From Pollutiaquabacter sp046052345 (GTDB lineage Bacteria > Bacteroidota > Bacteroidia > AKYH767-A > 2013-40CM-41-45): a DNA stretch of 64,000 nt. Numbering within the stretch: the stretch's first letter is position 1; each line of letters begins with the position of its first letter. The position numbers were made by a program, and so were the translations under genes. Positions 34,335 through 42,551 of this stretch are shown here, piece by piece. A model generated the notes under the pieces. That model saw only the letters and a program-made list of their open reading frames with translations, was not told the origin of the DNA and did not search any database. Location of the stretch: contig JBJOMN010000051.1 in the NCBI GenBank assembly GCA_046052345.1, positions 1-64,000 of the forward strand, in the 5' to 3' direction.

Positions 34335-35414
34335 ATGACGAAACGATACTCCTCCACTTTCTCACTCGTCCTCCTCAAGGCGACATTACTGCTCGCCTTG
34401 CTGCTTAACGTCCGCCACGCCGTCGGACAGGACCAGCACTTCACCCAATACTACAACGCTCCGCAGACTTACAACCCGGCCCTTACCGGTGTATTCGACG
34501 GTGTCTTCAGGGCGACAAACAACTACCGCAGCCAGTGGGCTTCATCCGGCGACGGATACAAGACCATGCAAGTATCCCTCGATGCCCCGTTGGGAAAAGC
34601 CTCGCTTGATAACCGTTACTTCGGAGCGGGACTGCTCATCTCCCAGGACAAAGCCGGTCTCGCCGGATTCAAACGCACCCAGATCGAAGGTTCATTGTCA
34701 TACTCCGTGTCACTGAACCATGAAGCTTCCCATTGGATTTCCATCGGCTTCCAGGGCGGGCTCGACAACCAGGTGGTGGATCCGTCGGCGGCCACATGGG
34801 ATTCACAGTGGAACGGTGACAGCTACGACCCCTCCCTGTCCTCCAACGAGCTCATCCAATATCCGAATCTGACCTACTTCAACCTGAATGCCGGGGCGAA
34901 CTACATGTATTGCCCGGACGGTTATAATTTCGCATCGGCCGGAGTAAGCCTTTCTCACATCGGTTCACCCAACGTAAGCTTCTACCCGATCGAGGCAAAG
35001 GAAGACCCCTACCGTCAGCGGGTGACCATCCACGGAAACGGGGAGATCGAACTGGGTGATTTCCACGAATCCTTCATCAACCCGCGCATATTCATGCAAT
35101 TCCAGGCGAAGCACCATGAATTGGTCGTCGGAGGTTATTACAAACAGCTCATCCGCATCAAATCGCTGTACACCGGTTACATGAAGCAGTCGTTCGTCAA
35201 CCTCGGAGCCTTCTACCGTCTGAACGAGTCGTTCATTCTTGCGACCCGGTTCGATTATCATAATTTCAATCTCGGCCTGTCGTACGACCTAGGCATCGGA
35301 AAGCTGGGACAGATGATAAGTGCCAACAGCTGGGAAGTAAGTGTCGGCTTCGTCGCTCCCGTTCCTCACGGCAGTCGTGCGCGGAACTTCAACCGCATGC
35401 CGCGCTACCTGTGA
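34335..35414 (+). CDS. PorP/SprF family type IX secretion system membrane protein
   Basis: A 359-residue outer-membrane beta-barrel with a signal peptide (about 1-31). The mature start, QDQHFTQYYNAPQTYNPALTG, is the PorP/SprF family hallmark, and YRSQW follows. Proteins of this family help secrete or anchor type B T9SS cargo on the cell surface. The gene directly follows such a cargo gene in what looks like a two-gene operon. It converges on murF-alr with only six bases between stops. Confidence 0.93.
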   Translation: MTKRYSSTFSLVLLKATLLLALLLNVRHAVGQDQHFTQYYNAPQTYNPALTGVFDGVFRATNNYRSQWASSGDGYKTMQVSLDAPLGKASLDNRYFGAGLLISQDKAGLAGFKRTQIEGSLSYSVSLNHEASHWISIGFQGGLDNQVVDPSAATWDSQWNGDSYDPSLSSNELIQYPNLTYFNLNAGANYMYCPDGYNFASAGVSLSHIGSPNVSFYPIEAKEDPYRQRVTIHGNGEIELGDFHESFINPRIFMQFQAKHHELVVGGYYKQLIRIKSLYTGYMKQSFVNLGAFYRLNESFILATRFDYHNFNLGLSYDLGIGKLGQMISANSWEVSVGFVAPVPHGSRARNFNRMPRYL

Positions 35415-35420
35415 ACGGGG

Positions 35421-37904
35421 CTACTCCTGGAAGTATACGCGCTTGACCCTTTGCGAGATACCGGTCAGAATCTCGTAAGGAATTGTTTCCAGCTGCCGTG
35501 CCATCTCCGAGACCGGCAGCTCGGGACCGAAAACGATGACCTCGTCCCCCTCTTTGGCTGAAATATCGGTAATGTCCAGCATGCACATGTCCATGCAAAT
35601 ATTACCGATCACCGGGACGGTTTTCCCGTTTACAAGCATCTTGCCTACACCGTTTCCGAGCCTTCGGTTGAGTCCGTCCGCATAGCCGATGGCGACGGTG
35701 GCCACCTGTGTGTCCCTTTTGAGAATTCCTTTGCGGCTGTATCCTACCGTTTCACCGGCAGGGACATACTTTATCTGTGAAATGGTAGTCTTCAGCGTCG
35801 CGACATGCTGCAGCTGTTGCTGTTCGTGGGTCGTTCCGGCAAAACCGTAAAGTCCTATCCCTAATCGTACCATGTCGAACTGGGCCTCGTTGAAACGGAA
35901 TATTCCGGAGGAGTTGAGTGCATGCCGCAGAATCGGATATTCAAACGCCTCACGGATCCGTCCGCTCATCTTCTCGAACCTGTCCAACTGCTCCCGTGTA
36001 AAGGAATCGTGCTCGGGCTCGTCCGTAGCCACAAGGTGAGTGAAAACCGATTGCACCTTCAGCTGACGGCTGTTCTTCAGCCGCACGACCAGCTCCGGAA
36101 TATCCCCTTCCTCAAAACCCAGACGATGCATTCCGGTGTCCAGCTTGACATGGATATGGAAGGGGTCGCCGTTATGGTTCTTGAGCGACTCGTTGAGCCG
36201 GGAAAGCAGACGAAAGTTGTATATCTCCGGTTCCAGACGGTAACGGAGCATGGCTTCGAAACTCTGGGGTTCAGGATTCATGACCATGATCGGCAAGGTG
36301 ACGCCTGACTTCCGCAGCTCGACGCCTTCGTCGGAATACGCAACTGCGAGGTAATCCGCATGATGGAACTGGAGCACATTGGCGATCTCGTGGCTTCCGC
36401 TGCCGTAGGAAGTGGCTTTTACCATCGCCATGATCTTCGTCTGCGGACGAAGTCGGGAACGGAAGTAATTGAGATTATGGACCAACGCATTCATGTTGAT
36501 CTCCATCACCGTCTCGTGGGCTTTCTGCTGCAGCAGCTTTCCGATACGTTCGAATCCATAAGGACGCGCCCCTTTCAACAGGATGGCTTCCTCGCGGAAT
36601 ATCAGCGACGGAAAAGCCCTTAGGAAATCCTCGGTGGACTCATAGAATTCCGCAGGTATGCGGAAGAGGTGCTTCTGCTGTGAAAGGGAGGTGCCGATGG
36701 CGAAAAGACGGGTAACCTTCTTGGCAGACAACAACTCCGAGACTTCGCGGTAAAGCGACTCCTCGTTCTTTCCGCTTTGAAGGATATCCGACAGGATCAG
36801 TGTCCGGCGCTCATGCTGTTTCTGCTGGTGAAGAAAATCCAGTGCGATGGTCAAAGAGCCGAGGTCGGAATTATAGCTGTCATTGATCACACTGCAGTTA
36901 TTCACCCCGGTCTTCATCTCCAGCCGCATGGCGACCGGACTTAAGAAAGGCATGCGTGAAGCGATGACTTCGGCATCGATACCCAGGAAGAGCAGCATCG
37001 CCCAGCAGTGGATGGCGTTTTCAATTGCCGCATTGTCCGTGAAAGGAATACGGATGCTGATGAAGCGGTTCTGATAGACCGCCTGGATCTCACACTCATC
37101 GGTGCCGCGCGAAATACGGCCGATCTGCAGATCGGCCTTGGTCTTGCGCGACCAGGTGAAATGTCGGATTCTGCCATGGCTGAAATCGCCGGCCTTGACC
37201 GCCTCCAGGATCTCCGGATAGTCCTTGCAGTAGACCAACGTCTCGACATGACTGAAGAGCAGGAGCTTTTCCCGTACCTTCCGGTCGCGGGAGTCGAAAC
37301 TCGCATCGTGAGCCGAACCGATGTTCGTGAACAGTCCGATGGTAGGACGTATCACTTCTTCCAGTCGCGCCATCTCATCCGGCTTGGAAATACCGGCCTC
37401 GAAGATGCCCAGCTGGTGGTCGTCGTTCATCTTCCAAACCGACAGCGGCACTCCGACCTGGGAATTATAACTTTTGGGGCTGCGGACGATATTGTGGTCT
37501 GCACGCAACAGCTGAAAAAGCCACTCCTTGACGATGGTCTTTCCGTTGCTGCCGGTTATACCGACCACAGGGTAAGAGAAACGTCTGCGATGATGGGCCG
37601 CCAATTGCTGCAGGGCCGTCAAAGCGTCTTCGACGAGAACAAAGTTGGCCGCCAACGGGTCGTACTCGGGCAGGTAGGTGCTGACTACGAAATTTCGTAC
37701 GCCCTGGGCATACAAATCGGAAACGAAACGATGTCCGTCGTGACGCTCTCCTTTCAATGCGAAGAACAGCGAAACTTCGGGATGTGTCAGCTTTCTGCTG
37801 TCGGTGAGAAGCTCCTCGAAAGTAACATGGGCGGCATCCTTGACGACCAGTTCGCCGCCGGACACTTCGGCAAGAGTTTGGACGGTATATCGATGATCGA
37901 CCAT
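35421..37904 (-). CDS. bifunctional UDP-MurNAc-tripeptide:D-Ala-D-Ala ligase / alanine racemase
   Basis: A fusion of 827 residues. Residues 1 to about 455 are MurF, which adds D-Ala-D-Ala to the peptidoglycan precursor. Its ATP loop is GITGSNGKT (115-123). Residues from about 463 are alanine racemase, with the PLP lysine K496 in MVKATSYGSGS, the opposite catalytic tyrosine Y722 in VGYSRKG, and the family motif MVRLGIGLYG. The MurF-Alr fusion is characteristic of Bacteroidota. It joins D-alanine supply to its use, although MurF consumes the dipeptide made by Ddl. tdk lies five bases upstream, so the two are probably cotranscribed. Confidence 0.96.
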   Translation of the reverse strand: MVDHRYTVQTLAEVSGGELVVKDAAHVTFEELLTDSRKLTHPEVSLFFALKGERHDGHRFVSDLYAQGVRNFVVSTYLPEYDPLAANFVLVEDALTALQQLAAHHRRRFSYPVVGITGSNGKTIVKEWLFQLLRADHNIVRSPKSYNSQVGVPLSVWKMNDDHQLGIFEAGISKPDEMARLEEVIRPTIGLFTNIGSAHDASFDSRDRKVREKLLLFSHVETLVYCKDYPEILEAVKAGDFSHGRIRHFTWSRKTKADLQIGRISRGTDECEIQAVYQNRFISIRIPFTDNAAIENAIHCWAMLLFLGIDAEVIASRMPFLSPVAMRLEMKTGVNNCSVINDSYNSDLGSLTIALDFLHQQKQHERRTLILSDILQSGKNEESLYREVSELLSAKKVTRLFAIGTSLSQQKHLFRIPAEFYESTEDFLRAFPSLIFREEAILLKGARPYGFERIGKLLQQKAHETVMEINMNALVHNLNYFRSRLRPQTKIMAMVKATSYGSGSHEIANVLQFHHADYLAVAYSDEGVELRKSGVTLPIMVMNPEPQSFEAMLRYRLEPEIYNFRLLSRLNESLKNHNGDPFHIHVKLDTGMHRLGFEEGDIPELVVRLKNSRQLKVQSVFTHLVATDEPEHDSFTREQLDRFEKMSGRIREAFEYPILRHALNSSGIFRFNEAQFDMVRLGIGLYGFAGTTHEQQQLQHVATLKTTISQIKYVPAGETVGYSRKGILKRDTQVATVAIGYADGLNRRLGNGVGKMLVNGKTVPVIGNICMDMCMLDITDISAKEGDEVIVFGPELPVSEMARQLETIPYEILTGISQRVKRVYFQE

Positions 37905-37909
37905 TCGCG

Positions 37910-38494
37910 TCAGCCGATGACTCCGTTCTCCTGGTTATAGCACGGCCTGCACAGCGGCACATAGCTTTCCTGTTCACCCAGCAGGATCCGGGAGTCACTG
38001 GATACCGTTCGGTGTGAGAAGTTGGCCAGATTCCCGCACTTGATGCAGATGGCATGGACTTTTGTCACGTACTCGGCTACCGCCAGCATGCTGGGTATGG
38101 GGCCGAACGGCTTTCCCAGATAATCCATGTCCAGACCGGCGACGATGACCCGAAGGCCGCGGTCGGCCAGTTGGCGGCAAACTGCCGGCAATCCCTCATC
38201 AAAAAACTGTGCCTCGTCGATACCGACAACATCCACCTCAGAAACCATCAGCAGGATCTGCTCGGAGGAATCAACGGGTGTACTATGGATGGAGTTGGAA
38301 TCGTGTGAAACCACTTTCGTATCGTCGTAGCGGACATCGACTTTGGGTTTGAAAATCTCGACTTTTTGCCGGGCGATTTTCGCCCTTTTAAGGCGTCGGA
38401 TCAGTTCCTCCGTCTTTCCGGAGAACATGCACCCGCAAATCACCTCGATATGACCCCGGCGAGGTTCGGTTTTCTTGAGATTTTCGACAAACAT
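37910..38494 (-). CDS. tdk: thymidine kinase, type II
   Basis: Thymidine kinase phosphorylates thymidine for dTMP salvage. The 194-residue protein has the P-loop GCMFSGKT (21-28), the DEAQFFD motif with catalytic E94, the lasso-region block GLDMDYLGKPFGP, and four zinc cysteines in CIKC (149-152) and CRPC (183-186). This is the TK1-like type II form. It heads a short unit with murF-alr. The 165-base region upstream is divergent to the gene at 38660 and carries an imperfect hairpin at 38544-38570. Confidence 0.96.
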   Translation of the reverse strand: MFVENLKKTEPRRGHIEVICGCMFSGKTEELIRRLKRAKIARQKVEIFKPKVDVRYDDTKVVSHDSNSIHSTPVDSSEQILLMVSEVDVVGIDEAQFFDEGLPAVCRQLADRGLRVIVAGLDMDYLGKPFGPIPSMLAVAEYVTKVHAICIKCGNLANFSHRTVSSDSRILLGEQESYVPLCRPCYNQENGVIG

Positions 38495-38543
38495 GGGGGA
38501 TTGTAAAAGGAGGACTAAACTATGAGTTTTGAAGCAGATTTAA

Positions 38544-38570
38544 AAGGTAGGGCGGGCGCAACCCTGCCTT
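38544..38570. other. imperfect hairpin in the tdk / 38660 divergent region
   Basis: AAGGTAGGG (38544-38552) pairs with CCCTGCCTT (38562-38570) with one G-U, around a 9-base loop. No T tract follows, so it is not an ordinary terminator. It may be a leader structure for tdk, or chance. Apart from it I see nothing in 38495-38659. Confidence 0.35.
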
Positions 38571-38659
38571 GAGGAAAACGTAGGAGTGTACAATCCTGGC
38601 GCGGGAATTACGTTACTTCCAAAGCGAGGACATCGAAAAACCCGCAAAGCGACTCTACT

Positions 38660-39394
38660 ATGAACCGTCAGACCCTCCATCAGCAACTGCATAACCGACT
38701 GGAAAACCTGGTCGAGCGCCACCTGGAAATGATGCAGCAAGACCAAAGCATTCCCCAACAGGAAATGAACGATCTGCTCCGAGAAATGCGCATCGCTTAT
38801 GAATTAGGGCTTTCGCTCCACCACCATAACGCGCTCCGGTCCATCCAGGACCTTGAGTCGATGGTGGCTAACCGTTTCGTCGGCGCAGAATCGTTCGCCG
38901 AAGCGGATGCACCGAAGCCAGCACCGACAGAAAAGAATCCTGCCGCCTTGCAGCAGCTGGAGGAAATGTCCGCAGAGGCCTCAAAGCTCGCTGAAGAACA
39001 CAGGCGTGCGGCTACGGTTTCAAATCCTGAGTTCAAGCAGCGTTTCGAGGCTCCTGCCACCGTCGCCGGCCGTTTCCGGGAAAACAAGACCCTGGCGGAG
39101 ACCATCGTCGGCAACAGCAGCTCGTCCCGCATAGCGGAGTCCATCGGTCACCAGCCGATCCGCGACCTCCGCACTGCCATCGGTATCAACGAACGCTTTC
39201 TGTTCACGCAATTCCTCTTTGGAAACAATGCCGAGCAGTTCTCAAGGACACTGGACCACCTTAACAATCTTGGATCCTGGACGGACGCAAAGAGCTATCT
39301 GGATGCGGAAGTGATTCCTGTCCATGGCTGGGACGTCTCTATGGGAACCGTCCGTCATTTCCTCGAACTGGTGGAGCGTCGATTCAGCGCCTGA
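38660..39394 (+). CDS. conserved Bacteroidota-type hypothetical protein
   Basis: A 244-residue, probably cytosolic protein without signal peptide or membrane helix. Residues 1-75 look helical and amphipathic (QQLHNRLENLVERHLEMM). A low-complexity, Ala/Pro/Glu-rich linker follows (about 80-150). A C-terminal globular block (about 160-244) contains PIRDLRTAIGINERFLFTQ, then LDHLNNLGSWTDA, and ends in HFLELVERRFSA. I associate this C-terminal pattern with widespread unnamed Bacteroidota proteins but know no function. The gene precedes rsmI by three bases, so cotranscription, and possibly a link to translation or the ribosome, is likely by context only. Confidence 0.7.
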   Translation: MNRQTLHQQLHNRLENLVERHLEMMQQDQSIPQQEMNDLLREMRIAYELGLSLHHHNALRSIQDLESMVANRFVGAESFAEADAPKPAPTEKNPAALQQLEEMSAEASKLAEEHRRAATVSNPEFKQRFEAPATVAGRFRENKTLAETIVGNSSSSRIAESIGHQPIRDLRTAIGINERFLFTQFLFGNNAEQFSRTLDHLNNLGSWTDAKSYLDAEVIPVHGWDVSMGTVRHFLELVERRFSA

Positions 39395-39397
39395 GCC

Positions 39398-40111
39398 TTG
39401 TCAAAACTGACTCTCGTACCGACTCCGATCGGTAACCTGGAAGATATCACCCTGAGAGCGATCAGGACTCTCCAGGAGGCCGATCTTATTCTTGCGGAGG
39501 ACACACGCACCAGCGGTAATCTGCTGCGCCATTTGTCGATCCACAAACCGCTGCGTGCGTATCATGCGCACAACGAGCACAAGATCGTTTCCGAACTCGT
39601 CGAGCGGATAGCCTCCGGCGAAAAGATCGCATTGCTTTCGGATGCCGGAACCCCGGGCATCTCCGATCCAGGTTTCCTGCTGGTACGGGAGTGTGTCCGA
39701 CAGGGAGTCGATGTCGAAACGCTGCCGGGACCCACTGCGCTCGTTCCTGCCCTTGTCGACTCAGGTCTGCCCTGCGACAGGTTCTGCTTCGAAGGATTCC
39801 TTCCGCAGAAGAAAGGCAGACAGACGAGAATCAGGAACCTGGCGGAAGAGGAAAGGACCATGGTCTTTTACGAATCCCCGTATCGGCTGCTACGTGCATT
39901 GGAAGAGTTCCGGGAAGTGTTCGGCGAAAACCGGCCGGCCTGTGTCTGTCGGGAGCTGAGCAAGCTGCACGAGGAGGTCCGCAGAGGCAGCCTGAAGGAG
40001 TTGGCGGAGTATTATGCAACGCATCCTCCGAAAGGCGAGATTGTAATCGTGGTTGGCGGAAAAGACCGAAAAGCCGCTGCGGAAGAGGATTCAACGGATC
40101 TTATCGACTAA
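39398..40111 (+). CDS. rsmI: 16S rRNA (cytidine1402-2'-O)-methyltransferase
   Basis: RsmI methylates the 2'-OH of C1402 in the ribosomal decoding centre. The 237-residue protein starts LTLVPTPIGNLEDIT. It has ILAEDTRTSGNLLRH (about 32-46), LSDAGTPGISDPG (about 77-89) and FEGFLPQKKGRQTR (about 127-140), all diagnostic for the family. The start is a TTG at 39398, three bases after the upstream gene's stop, and the family N-terminus leaves no room for a later start. Its 3' end overlaps the convergent hemW gene by four bases. Confidence 0.96.
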   Translation: MSKLTLVPTPIGNLEDITLRAIRTLQEADLILAEDTRTSGNLLRHLSIHKPLRAYHAHNEHKIVSELVERIASGEKIALLSDAGTPGISDPGFLLVRECVRQGVDVETLPGPTALVPALVDSGLPCDRFCFEGFLPQKKGRQTRIRNLAEEERTMVFYESPYRLLRALEEFREVFGENRPACVCRELSKLHEEVRRGSLKELAEYYATHPPKGEIVIVVGGKDRKAAAEEDSTDLID

Positions 40112-41232
40112 CGGAAGAGTTCCGCTGCGATATGGTCCGCGAATAGTTTGCCCGCATCCGTCAGCACTGTCCGTTCCGAAGTCTCCTGCATCCAACCCTT
40201 GGCAACGAACTGCTTGGCCGAGGAACGAAAATGCTTCAACGACTCTTCTCCGAAAAGCCGCAGCAGAAGTTCGTGGTTTATCCCAAGACTGGTCCTTAAA
40301 CCCGTGAGGACATGTTCATTGTATCGCTGCTCGGGAGTAAGGATTTCTTCTTCGTAAGGACGGATTCCCTGCTTGATCTGTCGGATGTACTCCGGATTGC
40401 TGCGTACGTTCCAGGACCGACGGATACCGTCGAATGAATGGGCGGAAGGACCGATACCTAGGTAAGGGACACCGCTCCAGTAAGCCGTATTATGACGTGA
40501 ATGTCGTCCCGGCAGGGAGAAGTTGGAGATCTCGTATTGCTCGTAACCGTTCCGTCCGGACCATTCCAGCAGGCGGTTGAACTGCCGGGCAGCCTGCTCT
40601 TCCTCGGGAAACGGTGAAGTCCCGCTTCGGACGAATGCCGCCAACGCCGTTCGCGGTTCAACCGTCAGAGCATATGCTGAGAAATGAGGCAGTTTGAGTT
40701 GCCCGAGCATTTCCAGGTTAGACTCCCAGGCAGCGTCGTCCATGGTCGGTGTTCCGTAGATGAGGTCGATGGTCAGATCCCGGAAACCGGCACTGCGCGC
40801 GCGTTCTACGGCAGCCAAGGCGTCTTCGGCGGAATGGCTCCTGTTCATGTATTGCAGATCCTCGTTGCGGAAACTCTGTATGCCGATGGAGAGGCGGTTG
40901 ATGCCGGCTTCCTTCCAGGCGGCAAGTGATCGCTCATCAAGGTCGTCCGGGTTTGCTTCCAGGGTTATCTCCGCAGCGGGATCGACCGGAAACTTATCAT
41001 GCACAGCAACCAGCAGACGGGACAAGTCCGAAGGCGGAAGCATCGACGGAGTTCCGCCGCCGAAATAGATAGTGCCGACCGGTGTGGAAGAAGGAAGGTC
41101 CTCTCTGAATGCCAGCTCGGCGATCAATGCGTCAACCATCTCGCCAAGCGTACCTGCCGATGTAGAGAAGTGGAAGTCGCAGTAGTGACACGCCTTCCGG
41201 CAATAAGGAATATGGAAATAGATGCCGGCCAT
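40108..41232 (-). CDS. hemW: radical SAM heme chaperone HemW
   Basis: HemW (formerly annotated as a coproporphyrinogen oxidase HemN-like protein) is a radical SAM protein that carries heme to target enzymes. The 374-residue protein begins GIYFHIPYCRKACHYCDF, with iron-sulfur ligands C11, C15 and C18. It shows YFGGGTPSMLP (about 56-66) and the LSIGIQSF block (about 114-121). The extra cysteine typical of true HemN is absent. The C-terminal winged-helix region is present. It follows the histidine kinase gene by 17 bases in the same direction. Confidence 0.93.
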   Translation of the reverse strand: MAGIYFHIPYCRKACHYCDFHFSTSAGTLGEMVDALIAELAFREDLPSSTPVGTIYFGGGTPSMLPPSDLSRLLVAVHDKFPVDPAAEITLEANPDDLDERSLAAWKEAGINRLSIGIQSFRNEDLQYMNRSHSAEDALAAVERARSAGFRDLTIDLIYGTPTMDDAAWESNLEMLGQLKLPHFSAYALTVEPRTALAAFVRSGTSPFPEEEQAARQFNRLLEWSGRNGYEQYEISNFSLPGRHSRHNTAYWSGVPYLGIGPSAHSFDGIRRSWNVRSNPEYIRQIKQGIRPYEEEILTPEQRYNEHVLTGLRTSLGINHELLLRLFGEESLKHFRSSAKQFVAKGWMQETSERTVLTDAGKLFADHIAAELFR

Positions 41233-41249
41233 CGGGGAGGCTCATTGCC

Positions 41250-42380
41250 TCATTTCTTCAAGACGATACGGAACGTGGTTCCCTTTCCGATCTCAGAGCT
41301 TTTGACGAAAATCTGTCCGTCGTGGTACTCTTCGACAATACGTTTGCTCAGGGAAAGTCCGAGACCCCAGCCTCGGCTCTTCGTGGTATAACCCGGCTTG
41401 AAGATGGTCTTATAGGAATTCTTGGCGATACCCTTTCCGGTGTCCTGGATGTCGATGTAGACGAACTGCTGCTGGTCGGTGACGGTCACCTGGATGATTC
41501 CTGCGCCCTCCATCGCATCCAAAGCGTTCTTCAGAAGATTCTCGATCACCCATTCGAAGAGCGGAACGTTCATGGGAGCCTGGATCAGGTGTGAGGGTCC
41601 GTTCAGCCGGAAGTCGACCTTGCCGGAGGACCGTGAGCGGATGTAGTCGACGGAGTGTCGCATGACGTCCATGACATCCTCCTTTTTCAGGGCCGGCGCG
41701 GAACCGATCTTGGAGAAACGGTCCGTAATGGTCTGCAGACGCTGAACATCCTTTTCTATGTCCCCAAGATATTCAGCGCCCGCACCTTTGAGCTTAAGCA
41801 GCTCCAGCCACGCCATCATCGACGAAAGCGGCGTTCCTAACTGATGCGCGGTCTCCTTGGCCATTCCGACCCATACCTGGTTCTGTTCTGCTTTACGAGA
41901 AGAGCTGAAAGCGAGGTAGGAAACGATGAGGAAAAGTGCGATGACGGCCAGCTGGAAATATGGATAATAACGCAACCGGATCAGCAGGTCGCTGTCCTTG
42001 TAAAGGATGAACTGCCTCAGCGCAGGACCGATCCTGATTTCAATGGGATCGTGCTGCTTCAGCATCACAGCCACCTCTTCCTGCGCTTTCAATGAATCCA
42101 CGTTCCGGAAGGTGATGACCTTGAACCGGTCGTCCGTAAGGATCACCGGTATGGTGGTATTGTTGGAGATGACCGTCGAGAGGAAATCGATGTCGGCGTT
42201 GACCTCGGTGATGTCTGCAAGCCTGCGCGTCGCCTCGGCCCAAAGTTGGATCTTCTTGTGTTCTTCTTCCGAGAGCCGCCTGACCAGCTTATTAGTATAC
42301 CACAAGGAGGCGGCTCCGATAAGCAGGGCGGCGAACAATAGAAGAAGCTTCCAGCGCTGTTTCTGGGTGTAGATGTTCAC
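41250..42380 (-). CDS. sensor histidine kinase without adjacent response regulator
   Basis: A 376-residue membrane sensor kinase. Two transmembrane helices (about 11-28 and 141-158) enclose a periplasmic domain of about 110 residues. The phosphoacceptor H179 sits in AKETAHQLGTPLSSM, the variant H-box common in Bacteroidota kinases. The ATPase region has the N-box NLLKNALDAMEG (about 288-299), DTGKG (about 315-319) and GWGLGLSLSKRI. No response regulator gene is in the window, so the partner is unknown. The start is a GTG at 42380, with no better ATG near. A strong stem-loop lies 14 bases upstream at 42394-42420. Confidence 0.9.
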   Translation of the reverse strand: MNIYTQKQRWKLLLLFAALLIGAASLWYTNKLVRRLSEEEHKKIQLWAEATRRLADITEVNADIDFLSTVISNNTTIPVILTDDRFKVITFRNVDSLKAQEEVAVMLKQHDPIEIRIGPALRQFILYKDSDLLIRLRYYPYFQLAVIALFLIVSYLAFSSSRKAEQNQVWVGMAKETAHQLGTPLSSMMAWLELLKLKGAGAEYLGDIEKDVQRLQTITDRFSKIGSAPALKKEDVMDVMRHSVDYIRSRSSGKVDFRLNGPSHLIQAPMNVPLFEWVIENLLKNALDAMEGAGIIQVTVTDQQQFVYIDIQDTGKGIAKNSYKTIFKPGYTTKSRGWGLGLSLSKRIVEEYHDGQIFVKSSEIGKGTTFRIVLKK

Positions 42381-42393
42381 CTCAAATCAAGTT

Positions 42394-42420
42394 CTTTTCC
42401 CTTCGCAACGAAGGGAAGGG
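42394..42420. other. perfect stem-loop in the histidine kinase leader
   Basis: A 12-bp stem (nine Watson-Crick pairs nearest the loop, then two G-U pairs and a C-G) closes a CAA loop (42406-42408). Read on the minus strand it ends 14 bases before the GTG start at 42380 and is not followed by a T run. It could therefore control translation or RNA stability rather than termination. A CATCTTTG element at 42438-42445 (minus) could place the transcription start just before it. Confidence 0.5.
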
Positions 42421-42551
42421 GTCCGACATTGTGGGTGCAAAGATGGAATTTTCAACAGTAAATACAGGCCTCATTCCCATCATCGGAAGGGATGACAAGT
42501 AACAAATAATTCATATTCTCCTGATAACGTGGTGATTAGGAAAATGAATCA

